A stretch of 24,710 bases of DNA, from contig WQWP01000017.1 in assembly GCA_009787485.1 (NCBI GenBank), forward strand, positions 1 through 24,710. Reading direction: 5' to 3'. Below the pieces are notes generated by a model. The model was given only the letters and a program-made list of their open reading frames with translations. It was not told where the DNA came from and searched no databases. Position 1 is the stretch's first letter. Every line of letters begins with the position of its first letter. The stretch is from Lentimicrobiaceae bacterium (lineage in GTDB: Bacteria > Bacteroidota > Bacteroidia > Bacteroidales > WCHB1-69). A program made the position numbers and the translations under genes. Positions 8,311 to 14,726 of the stretch are shown piece by piece.

Positions 8311-8318
8311 CAAAAATA
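8311..8318 (-). promoter_or_regulatory. Probable -7 promoter element of the por operon
   Basis: On the minus strand this reads TATTTTTG, matching the Bacteroidota sigma-ABfr -7 consensus TAnnTTTG. The predicted start near 8304 leaves a leader of about 17 bases before the ATG at 8287. No clear -33 TTG lies at the usual distance, so confidence is moderate. If correct, it excludes the longer N-terminus. Confidence 0.45.
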
Positions 8319-8466
8319 AATTTTTTTCCCAACTTCATTATTTTTTTTTATGAACGATTATCAACAATGAAACATTTTATTATTTTCGCACCCAAATATT
8401 AACAAAAATTATCATTATGACATAAAAAAATGTGCAACATAGCACTTTAAAAATATATTAGAAAAA

Positions 8467-8676
8467 GCGTTAGCTATTATTCGGTCTCTGAAACTTAGGG
8501 AATTTCAAAAGCCGCAAGAATAAGTAGTTAATGCTCACGTCTTTTTTGACGACGGAGTTTGGGCGCCACCCTCTACGAAACCTAAACCCTCTCTTCCCAT
8601 ACCATTCAACTACCCACTTCCGCCACAGGCCTGCATTTTGTGGTTATCATCCTGAAAGATGGCGCAGTGCTAACGC
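8467..8676 (+). ncRNA. Candidate structured RNA (~210 nt, five paired regions); class not identified
   Basis: A perfect 8-bp terminal helix, GCGTTAGC (8467-8474) with GCTAACGC (8669-8676), closes a set of compatible helices. P2: TTATTC (8477-8482) with GAATAA (8518-8523), continuing GGT/GCC and TGAAA (8489-8493)/TTTCA (8503-8507). P3: GTAGTTAATG (8524-8533) with CATTCAACTAC (8603-8613), ten pairs and one bulged C, enclosing CGTC/GACG (8538-8551) and GTTT/AAAC hairpins. P4: CCACA (8623-8627)/TGTGG (8639-8643). P5: CATC (8648-8651)/GATG (8658-8661). One pair (T8485-G8511) forms only if the plus strand is transcribed. A terminator follows at 8785. No convincing promoter was found on either strand. 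The location downstream of thrS and the size recall 6S-like RNAs of Bacteroidota and the Bacteroidales-1 motif, but that is recollection, not a match. Confidence 0.5.
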
Positions 8677-8720
8677 AAAAGATGGTGATACAGCGGTGAG
8701 ACACTCTATCTTATTAACTC

Positions 8721-8762
8721 TCATTGCCGTCGGCTTTCATTGCCGTCGGCTTCAGCCGACGG
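8721..8762. repeat. Tandem 16-mer plus REP-like palindrome
   Basis: TCATTGCCGTCGGCTT occurs twice in direct tandem (8721-8736 and 8737-8752). The second copy runs into a 9-bp palindrome, CCGTCGGCT (8743-8751) with AGCCGACGG (8754-8762). No T-run follows on either strand, so it is more like a repetitive extragenic palindrome than a terminator. TCATTGCCGTC is the inverse of the GACGGCAATGA found repeatedly at 8867-8937. Confidence 0.75.
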
Positions 8763-8784
8763 ATTGAAAGGAAAGGATAAAATT

Positions 8785-8833
8785 AAATGGCTTTAGCCAA
8801 AAATAATAATGATTTTGGCTAAAGCCATTTTTT
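8785..8833. terminator. Strong bidirectional terminator hairpin
   Basis: A perfect 18-bp stem, AAATGGCTTTAGCCAAAA (8785-8802) with TTTTGGCTAAAGCCATTT (8813-8830), has a 10-base loop and is followed on the plus strand by T-run 8828-8833. On the minus strand the stem ends ATTTAATTTT, also U-rich. It can end thrS transcription (stop at 8962) and transcription of the candidate RNA at 8467-8676. The TGGCTTTAGCCA core also looks like a dispersed palindrome. Confidence 0.75.
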
Positions 8834-8851
8834 GTTTATTCCCTATTTGAT

Positions 8852-8953
8852 CCGTCAGTTAAAACTGACGGCAATGAGTTAAAACTGACGGCAATGAGTT
8901 AAAACTGACGGCAATGAGTTAAAACTGATGGCAATGAGTTAAAATTGGGGGCG
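8852..8953. repeat. 20-bp tandem repeat array, with leading palindrome
   Basis: The unit AAAACTGACGGCAATGAGTT is perfect at 8861-8880, 8881-8900 and 8901-8920, has one change at 8921-8940 (GATGG), and is degenerate from 8941. The first unit is preceded by TCCGTCAGTT, forming the palindrome CCGTCAGTT AA AACTGACGG (8852-8871), related to the one at 8743-8762 with paired changes in both arms. The array ends a few bases from the thrS stop codon. Confidence 0.85.
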
Positions 8954-8961
8954 TTAATTAT

Positions 8962-10896
8962 TCAAGTTAATTCCTCTTTAATCTTTTCATTAATCATGCC
9001 CACAAAATCATCTATTTTCATCGTACCCATGTCGCCTACTTTGTGTTGGCGCAGAGAAATTGTTTGCTCGGTTGCCTCTTTTTCTCCCACAATGAGCATG
9101 TAAGGTATTTTCTTTAACTCCGCATCGCGAATTTTTTTGCCGGCTTTTTCGCTGCGCTCGTCAATTTGCACGCGAATGTTATGCTCTTCCAATTCATCTT
9201 TTAATGAAAAGGCATATTCCATATATTTATCGGAAATGGGAAGAATGATCGCTTGTTCCGGAGTGAGCCAAAGCGGGAAGTTGCCGGCAGTATGCTCGAG
9301 CAACACTGCCACAAAACGCTCCATGGAACCAAACGGCGCGCGGTGAATCATGATGGGGCGTTGCTTTTGCTGGTTGGCGTCAATGTATTCCAAATTAAAA
9401 CGTTCCGGCAGGTTGTAATCTACTTGCACGGTGCCTAATTGCCATTTTCTACCGATGGCGTCTTTTACCATAAAATCCAATTTAGGGCCATAAAATGCGG
9501 CTTCTCCGATTTCCGTAACGGTTTGCAACCCTTTTTCTCTCGCTGCTTCCACGATGGCGCGCTCTGCTTTTTCCCAGTTCTCTTCAGAGCCAATATATTT
9601 TTCTTGATTGTTGGGATCGTGAAGCGAAATTTGCGCCGTGTAGTTTTCAAACTTCAACACTCTGAAAATGTAGAGGATAATATCAATTACCTTGCAAAAT
9701 TCACCTTTCAATTGATCGGGCGTGCAGAAAATATGCGCATCGTCTTGCGTAAATCCGCGCACACGGGTTAAGCCGTGCAATTCGCCGCTTTGCTCGTAGC
9801 GATACACCGTGCCAAATTCGGCAAAACGCAACGGCAAATCTCTGTAAGAGCGTGGTTTTATGGCATATACTTCGCAATGGTGCGGACAGTTCATCGGTTT
9901 TAAGAAAAACTCTTCCCCTTCTTGTGGGGTAGTAATGGGGCGGAACGAATCCACACCATATTTTTGATAATGCCCTGAGGTTTTGTACAGTTCCACGTTG
10001 CCCACATGCGGACAAACAATTTGTTGATAGCCGTGTTTTTTTTGAACTTTTTTCAGGAACTGCTCTAAACGTTCGCGCAACTCGGCGCCTTTCGGAAGCC
10101 AAATAGGAAGTCCTGCACCCACAGCTTGCGAAAACGTAAATAACTCTAATTCTTTTCCCAACTTTCTGTGGTCGCGTTTTTTAGCCTCTTCCAGCATCAA
10201 TAAATAATCTTCTAATTCTTTTTTCTTCGGAAAAGTAATGCCGTAGATACGTGTTAATTGCTTGCGTTTTTCGTCGCCGCGCCAGTACGCACCGGCAGTG
10301 TTCAACAATTTAATGGCTTTAATATTTGCGGTATCGTACAAATGCGGTCCGCGGCACAAATCGGTAAACGTGCCTAATTGATACAGTGTAATTTCGCCGT
10401 CTTCTAAATCTTCGATTAATTCAACTTTATATTCGTTGTGTTTATGTACGAATAGTTTTCTTGCATCGTTTTTTGAGATCTCTTTGTGCTCAAATTTTGG
10501 ATGTGCGTGGGCAATTTCCATCATTTTGGCTTCAATTTTAGGAAAATCATCCGAAGAGATCGGATAATCCATAAAATCAATGTCATAATAAAATCCGTTT
10601 TCAATATTGGGACCAATTCCAAACTTCACGCCCGGATATAATTGCTCTACCGCCGCTGCCAGCAAGTGCGCCGAGGAGTGCCAAAACACTGCTTTCCCTT
10701 CCGTATCGTTCCAGGTAAGCAATCGAAGGTGCGCATCTGTTTCTAGTGGAAAATTGAGCGCTACAACATCATGGTTTACTTTGGCAGCGAGCACGTTGCG
10801 TGCCAAACCTTCACTAATGGACAACGCCACCTCATAAGGTGTTGTTCCTTTTTCAAACTCTTTGATAGAGCCGTCGGGTAAGGTAATCTTTATCAT
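8962..10896 (-). CDS. thrS: Threonyl-tRNA synthetase
   Basis: 644 residues, the normal length. It charges tRNA-Thr with threonine using ATP in the cytoplasm. Domains in order: TGS (1-61); editing domain with His73 and His77 (HSSAH) and Cys181/His185 (CRGPHLYDT) for clearing mischarged serine; class II catalytic core with the zinc ligands Cys337 (MNCPHHC), His388 (DDAHIF) and His518 (MIHRAPFGS), motif 2 RYEQSGELHGLTRVRGFTQD and motif 3 around HRAPFGSMERF; and the C-terminal anticodon-binding domain from ~545. All key residues are present. In most Bacteroidales thrS is followed by infC, rpmI and rplT; here it is followed by repeats and the candidate RNA instead. A -7 motif lies at 10933. Confidence 0.99.
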   Translation of the reverse strand: MIKITLPDGSIKEFEKGTTPYEVALSISEGLARNVLAAKVNHDVVALNFPLETDAHLRLLTWNDTEGKAVFWHSSAHLLAAAVEQLYPGVKFGIGPNIENGFYYDIDFMDYPISSDDFPKIEAKMMEIAHAHPKFEHKEISKNDARKLFVHKHNEYKVELIEDLEDGEITLYQLGTFTDLCRGPHLYDTANIKAIKLLNTAGAYWRGDEKRKQLTRIYGITFPKKKELEDYLLMLEEAKKRDHRKLGKELELFTFSQAVGAGLPIWLPKGAELRERLEQFLKKVQKKHGYQQIVCPHVGNVELYKTSGHYQKYGVDSFRPITTPQEGEEFFLKPMNCPHHCEVYAIKPRSYRDLPLRFAEFGTVYRYEQSGELHGLTRVRGFTQDDAHIFCTPDQLKGEFCKVIDIILYIFRVLKFENYTAQISLHDPNNQEKYIGSEENWEKAERAIVEAAREKGLQTVTEIGEAAFYGPKLDFMVKDAIGRKWQLGTVQVDYNLPERFNLEYIDANQQKQRPIMIHRAPFGSMERFVAVLLEHTAGNFPLWLTPEQAIILPISDKYMEYAFSLKDELEEHNIRVQIDERSEKAGKKIRDAELKKIPYMLIVGEKEATEQTISLRQHKVGDMGTMKIDDFVGMINEKIKEELT

Positions 10897-10932
10897 TGGA
10901 AGTCAATTTTTTAGTGTTAAAATATGAAGCGG

Positions 10933-10940
10933 CAAAAATA
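10933..10940 (-). promoter_or_regulatory. Probable -7 promoter element of thrS
   Basis: Reads TATTTTTG followed by CCGC on the minus strand, matching TAnnTTTG. The predicted start near 10926 gives a leader of about 30 bases. The -33 region holds no clear TTG. Confidence 0.5.
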
Positions 10941-10956
10941 CAGATTTTTTTTTCAG

Positions 10957-10991
10957 CACAGAGATACAGAGTTCACAAAGGAGCACAGAGA
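10957..10991. repeat. CACAGAG-type degenerate repeat in the rsmA-thrS gap
   Basis: CACAGAG, ATACAGAG, TTCACAAAG and GAGCACAGAG follow each other with a period of 8-10 bases just downstream of the rsmA stop codon. Similar CACAGAG strings are common in intergenic DNA of many bacteria. No function is evident. Confidence 0.55.
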
Positions 10992-10993
10992 AA

Positions 10994-11758
10994 TTAAGGT
11001 CTCTCTACTGATAAGCAAATCTCCTCAAACTGCCCCACCGACAACTGTTCGGGCCGCAATGCAAAAATAGGATCTGCCTTATATGCTTCCGGAAACGAAA
11101 AGCTTTTCAATGAATTACGCAACGTCTTCCGGCGCTGGTTAAATGCAGTTTTTACCACATTCTTAAATAATGCCTCATCGCAACGCAACTTTTTATCAGG
11201 ATTACGAACCATACGAATTACGCCCGATTTTACTTGCGGCGGCGGCGTAAACAAATGTTCATCTACTGTAAACAGATATTCTATGTCGTAATGGGCTTGC
11301 AACAAAACACTTAGGATGCCATATTTTTTTTTGCCGGGTTTAGAGGCCACGCGCTCTGCTACCTCTTTTTGAAACATGCCGACCAATTCAATAACCATAT
11401 CTTTATTTTCCAATACTTTAAATAATATTTGGGAAGATATGTTGTAAGGGAAATTTCCTACAATAATTAGTTTATCCGGGTAATATTCAGATAGATTTAG
11501 TTTTAAAAAATCGCCGGAAATGATAGGTAGAGAAGGATATTTATTTTGTAAATATGCAACGGATTCAGTGTCAATTTCAATCACTCTATAATTATTATTT
11601 TCTTGTGATAACAAAAATTGCGTTAAGATGCCCATTCCGGGTCCTATTTCTAAAATGGGCGTATCGGTAATGGTGATGCTTTGTACAATTTTTTCTGCAA
11701 TTGTTTCGTCGTTGAGGAAGTGCTGACCGAGTGATTTTTTGGGGGTAACTTGTTGCAT
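10994..11758 (-). CDS. rsmA: 16S rRNA (adenine1518/1519-N6)-dimethyltransferase RsmA/KsgA
   Basis: 254 residues, normal for the family. It dimethylates two adjacent adenines in the 3' helix 45 of 16S rRNA late in small-subunit assembly, using S-adenosylmethionine. Visible motifs: KKSLGQHFLNDETIAEKIV at the N-terminus; SAM-binding motif I ILEIGPGMGILTQFLL (core 37-43); the acidic VIEIDTE after strand 2; SGDFLKL; and catalytic motif IV GNFPYNISS (101-109), where Phe replaces the more usual Leu. The C-terminal RNA-binding part includes FNQRRKTLRNSLKS. It lies between an MltF-like gene (76-base gap with a heptamer array) and thrS (97-base gap), all co-directional. Loss of this enzyme gives kasugamycin resistance in other bacteria. 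Confidence 0.98.
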   Translation of the reverse strand: MQQVTPKKSLGQHFLNDETIAEKIVQSITITDTPILEIGPGMGILTQFLLSQENNNYRVIEIDTESVAYLQNKYPSLPIISGDFLKLNLSEYYPDKLIIVGNFPYNISSQILFKVLENKDMVIELVGMFQKEVAERVASKPGKKKYGILSVLLQAHYDIEYLFTVDEHLFTPPPQVKSGVIRMVRNPDKKLRCDEALFKNVVKTAFNQRRKTLRNSLKSFSFPEAYKADPIFALRPEQLSVGQFEEICLSVERP

Positions 11759-11778
11759 GGTTGGAAGTAAGGTTTATT

Positions 11779-11813
11779 GAATATGGAATAATGGATATGG
11801 AATATTGAATAAG
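11779..11813. repeat. Five-unit heptamer array (GAATAnn) between mltF-like gene and rsmA
   Basis: Plus-strand units: GAATATG, GAATAAT, GGATATG, GAATATT, GAATAAG. The 7-base period equals that of the arrays in the por operon although the unit differs. Confidence 0.7.
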
Positions 11814-11834
11814 GTACTGAATGAAATTCAGGAA

Positions 11835-13214
11835 TTATGGCGTTGGGTATGCGGTTTTATAGACGAGGTATCGGTTCATTACGCGGTCGGCATATCTTAC
11901 GGTGTGTGCGCCCGGATAATAACCGGATTTCACTACCGGGTCGGCAACAAATTCGCGTTGGGATTTTAATTTTAAATATTTGGAGACATTTTTCCATTTT
12001 TTATGATCTACATTATATTTGATACACAAACGTTGCGCATCGAAAATATGCCCGCGCCCCGCATTGTAAGAGGCAGCAATAAAATAGAGTTTTTCATCCT
12101 CATCTTCAATATCATCAAAATATTTTTGGATATAATGAAGATGTTGAATGCCTGCACGAATATTGGTCTCGTCATCGTCAGCCATAGAAATACCATGAAA
12201 TTCCATGACTGCCGGCATCAATTGCATCAATCCGTAGCTTCCGCCTTTTCCGGTTAATCCGGGAATAAATTTTGTTTCCTGAAAAATAATAGAAGCGACG
12301 AAGCGCCAATCGAAATTATACTTTTTGGCATATTTTTTAATGATGGCGTCGTATTGCGAAATGTCTGCGGTTTGGTTTTTGGTAAATGATTTATGAATGA
12401 ATGAAGATTCTGGAGAAAAATATTTTTGAAGCAACCAACGGTATTTCGGTGTTTTTTTAAAATCCAACAACCAATGGTTTATGTCTTCATTAAGTTGTAC
12501 ATTTTTTTTATTCAGAATCCAACGGCGTTCAAACTGCGGTCCTGCTTTATCCAAAATTTGCACGTTAGAATAAAAAGGAATTAATGTAACTGCCTGATTA
12601 TAATCGCATATCAGATAGGCAATATCGCCATTATCCACTTTTTCAAAAAGCTCTTCAGTAGAATAGTCGTGCGTTTTTTGGATGATATAGTCGTAATAAG
12701 GTGCGTTTTTATCAAAAAAAAGTTTAGCCGAAAAATCACTCGAAACCCATATAGTGTCTGTATGCGTGCTGTTTGCAGAAGCTCCGGATACCAATACGGG
12801 ATAAGAATACGAATGCGGGATGGAGCGCTCAAAAAACGGATGCACAAAGCCGGCATGAAAATCCATAATCATGATGTCGAAATTGTTTCCAAACAACTCT
12901 TTTTTCATCTTATTAGGATCAGTTTCAATAATAACTTCCACATCTCTGCCCAACCCTCTTTTCAATTCTTTCAGCATATCGTATTGAAAACCAATGGGCG
13001 CGCCCCGATATACAAAATAATCGGCAGCATGAAATAAAAGCAATGCACGTACTACATCCACATCTGTATTAATATCGGTTTGAGGAATTACGACTTCCGG
13101 TTTCTTTGGTTCTTCAAGATTTGATGGTTTTATTGCCGTAAGGAAATATAAACCAACTCCCAAAACTGAGGCTGCAAGAAGCATTATTAAGAAAGAAACG
13201 AGCGCTCTTTTCAC
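11835..13214 (-). CDS. mltF: MltF-like membrane-bound lytic transglycosylase
   Basis: 459 residues. An N-terminal membrane anchor or signal (~5-27) is followed by a solute-binding-protein-like domain (about 50-270: YRGAPIGFQYDMLKELKRGLG, then LFGNNFDIMIMDFHA), then an SLT lysozyme-like domain from ~285. Catalytic Glu313 is in VASIIFQETKF, followed by GSYGLMQLMP (325-334) and AASYNAGRGHI (380-390). The order SBP then SLT is that of MltF, which cleaves peptidoglycan glycan strands to 1,6-anhydroMurNAc ends in the periplasm; the SBP-like part regulates the enzyme in E. coli-type relatives. The start codon at 13214 is GTG, with a TATTTTTG promoter element 15 bases upstream, so the leader would be very short. 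I see no lipobox, unlike some lytic transglycosylases. Confidence 0.93.
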   Translation of the reverse strand: MKRALVSFLIMLLAASVLGVGLYFLTAIKPSNLEEPKKPEVVIPQTDINTDVDVVRALLLFHAADYFVYRGAPIGFQYDMLKELKRGLGRDVEVIIETDPNKMKKELFGNNFDIMIMDFHAGFVHPFFERSIPHSYSYPVLVSGASANSTHTDTIWVSSDFSAKLFFDKNAPYYDYIIQKTHDYSTEELFEKVDNGDIAYLICDYNQAVTLIPFYSNVQILDKAGPQFERRWILNKKNVQLNEDINHWLLDFKKTPKYRWLLQKYFSPESSFIHKSFTKNQTADISQYDAIIKKYAKKYNFDWRFVASIIFQETKFIPGLTGKGGSYGLMQLMPAVMEFHGISMADDDETNIRAGIQHLHYIQKYFDDIEDEDEKLYFIAASYNAGRGHIFDAQRLCIKYNVDHKKWKNVSKYLKLKSQREFVADPVVKSGYYPGAHTVRYADRVMNRYLVYKTAYPTP

Positions 13215-13228
13215 ACTAATAATTTGGG

Positions 13229-13236
13229 CAAAAATA
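13229..13236 (-). promoter_or_regulatory. Probable -7 promoter element of the mltF-like gene
   Basis: Minus strand reads TATTTTTG followed by CCC, as at thrS. The predicted start near 13222 leaves only about 8 leader bases before the GTG. No clear -33 element; an inverted repeat at 13249-13298 covers that region. Confidence 0.45.
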
Positions 13237-13248
13237 GGAAAAATGAGA

Positions 13249-13298
13249 TACCCTTATTCGATTATCTTTTTAACTTTTTAAACAATTGAATAAGGGTA
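13249..13298. repeat. 11-bp inverted repeat upstream of the mltF-like gene
   Basis: TACCCTTATTC (13249-13259) and GAATAAGGGTA (13288-13298) are perfect inverses separated by 28 AT-rich bases. The core ACCCTTATTC recurs at 13997-14006. The arms begin 12 bases upstream of the -7 element and could be an operator or simply a dispersed repeat. Confidence 0.6.
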
Positions 13299-13310
13299 AT
13301 GGGTGTGGAG

Positions 13311-13337
13311 CCCCCAATGAAGCGCAGCGATTGGGGG
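13311..13337. terminator. GC-rich hairpin downstream of folE
   Basis: CCCCCAAT (13311-13318) pairs with ATTGGGGG (13330-13337) around an 11-base loop, six bases beyond the folE stop codon. It could terminate folE, but on the minus strand no U-run follows; on the plus strand only TTT does. It may instead be a repetitive palindrome. Confidence 0.45.
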
Positions 13338-13342
13338 TTTCC

Positions 13343-13960
13343 TCAATGCAATTTCGTCCCAATCAAATGCATAAACTCCTGCCGCGTATTAAAGTTCTTT
13401 AAAAACGCCCCACTAAATTCAGAAGTAGTAGTTACAGAATTCTGTTTCTGGATGCCACGCATGGACATGCACAGGTGTTGAGCCTCAATAACTACGGCTA
13501 CGCCCATGGGGTTCATCACTTCCTGAATGCAATCCTTAATTTGTGCGGTGAGCCGCTCCTGAAGCTGGAGACGGCGCGCAAAAGCATCTACCACACGGGG
13601 AATTTTACTCAAGCCGCAAATCTTGCCGTTGGGGATGTAGCCCACGTGCGCTTTTCCGAAGAAAGGCAATAGATGGTGTTCGCAAAGCGAATATATTTCA
13701 ATATCTTTAACCACCACAATCTGTTTGGAATCTTCTGCAAATAAAGCGTTTTCCAAAATTTGGTAAGGATCCAAGCCGTATCCGTGTATCATGTATTGAA
13801 ATGCTTTGGCGGCACGAATGGGCGTGTTCTTCAACCCCTCGCGATCAGGATTCTCTTTGGACGCAATGATAATATTTCGAAAACTATCTGATAACAATGC
13901 AATAGTTTCTTTATCATATATGTCTCTGCGTTCAAAACCCTCTTCTAAATTTTCTAACAT
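13343..13960 (-). CDS. folE: GTP cyclohydrolase I, type IB-independent (FolE)
   Basis: 205 residues, normal for FolE. It converts GTP to 7,8-dihydroneopterin triphosphate, the first step of tetrahydrofolate synthesis (and the entry to queuosine in many bacteria). The zinc site is complete: Cys93 and His96 in SLCEHHLLPF and Cys164 in QHLCMSMRG. Other conserved blocks are GKAHVGYIP, GLSKIPRVVDAFARRLQLQE, NPMGVAVVIEA and the late TTTSEFSGAF. It is a classical zinc-dependent FolE and not the unrelated FolE2. It lies between a metallo-hydrolase and an MltF-like gene in the same direction; I see no functional link to them. No strong -7 element is close to the start. Confidence 0.98.
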   Translation of the reverse strand: MLENLEEGFERRDIYDKETIALLSDSFRNIIIASKENPDREGLKNTPIRAAKAFQYMIHGYGLDPYQILENALFAEDSKQIVVVKDIEIYSLCEHHLLPFFGKAHVGYIPNGKICGLSKIPRVVDAFARRLQLQERLTAQIKDCIQEVMNPMGVAVVIEAQHLCMSMRGIQKQNSVTTTSEFSGAFLKNFNTRQEFMHLIGTKLH

Positions 13961-14027
13961 AGTTTATAATTTAAGGTTAAAAATTTAATACATTAAACCC
14001 TTATTCTCAAAAGCCCCCTTAGTAGCC

Positions 14028-14720
14028 TTACAAATAAGGATTATACATTTTTTCTTTGCCCATAGTGGTTGTTTCGGCATGCCCCGGAATGACTAGAGTC
14101 TCATCTTCAAGCGTAAGTAGTTTTTCTTTAATGCTTTGTATAAGTTGATGGAAGTTTCCGGTAGGCAAATCAGTTCTGCCGATGCTTCCGGCAAATAGCA
14201 CATCGCCCACAATGACCAATTTGTTTTTTTCGTCGTACAAACAAATGCTGCCATCAACGTGCCCGGGCGTATAAAGCACTTTCCAAATCTGGTTTCCAAA
14301 ATGTAGTGCTTCTCCATCGCTAAGGAAAAGATCAGGTTTCGGATAATGGAAAACCGGAAATCCAAAAGAGATTGCATGAGAGGCTGCATTTTTATAAATG
14401 GGCAAGCCTGCTTCGTGCATTACAAGCGGCGCATTAAATTCCTTTACGCAAAAGTCGTTGCCCAATACATGATCAATATGAGGATGGGTGTTGATCACAA
14501 ATTTAACATCAATATTTTCTTTCGTAATAAAATTGAGCAACATTTGTTGTTCTTCTGCCGAACTCATTCCGGGGTCCACGATCACACCGCTTCTCGTTTC
14601 ATCATAACAAACCAACGTATTTACCTGGATCATGTTAAAATGAAATATTCTAATATTCAGGTCATTAATTTTTATTTTCATTGCATCAAAATATTCTTTT
14701 AAATTTATTTTTTTCTTCAT
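14028..14720 (-). CDS. Metallo-beta-lactamase-fold hydrolase, glyoxalase II-like (YcbL type)
   Basis: 230 residues from ATG 14720; an in-frame ATG at 14681 (MKIKINDLNIRIFHFN) gives 217 and begins where the family normally starts, so the shorter form may be right. Two-metal site residues are all present: His79, His81, Asp83 and His84 in NTHPHIDHVLG, His154 in TPGHVDGS, Asp173 in GDVLFAGSIGRTD, His214 in IPGHAETTT. The layout matches short glyoxalase II-like thioesterases (YcbL/GloC), which hydrolyse thioesters such as S-lactoylglutathione; the true substrate here is uncertain. There are six bases between the stop of the upstream cargo gene and ATG 14720. Confidence is high for fold and metal site, low for substrate. 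Confidence 0.92.
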   Translation of the reverse strand: MKKKINLKEYFDAMKIKINDLNIRIFHFNMIQVNTLVCYDETRSGVIVDPGMSSAEEQQMLLNFITKENIDVKFVINTHPHIDHVLGNDFCVKEFNAPLVMHEAGLPIYKNAASHAISFGFPVFHYPKPDLFLSDGEALHFGNQIWKVLYTPGHVDGSICLYDEKNKLVIVGDVLFAGSIGRTDLPTGNFHQLIQSIKEKLLTLEDETLVIPGHAETTTMGKEKMYNPYL

Positions 14721-14726
14721 AAAATA

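Noticed and set aside
8288..8338. Longer N-terminus of PorP starting at 8338
   Set aside because: It would put 17 mostly basic and hydrophobic residues before a complete signal peptide and would place the probable -7 promoter element inside the coding region.
8467..8676. Retron msr-msd RNA, because inverse 8-mers bound the element like a1/a2
   Set aside because: No reverse transcriptase gene lies beside it in the window, and no retron effector is present.
8531..8767. Open frame of 78 codons on the plus strand in the intergenic region
   Set aside because: It crosses the paired regions of the RNA candidate and two copies of the 16-mer repeat; the residue composition (many His, Arg, Pro) looks like chance and no family is recognisable.
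8852..8953. CRISPR array
   Set aside because: The 20-bp units are directly contiguous with no spacers, and no cas genes are present.
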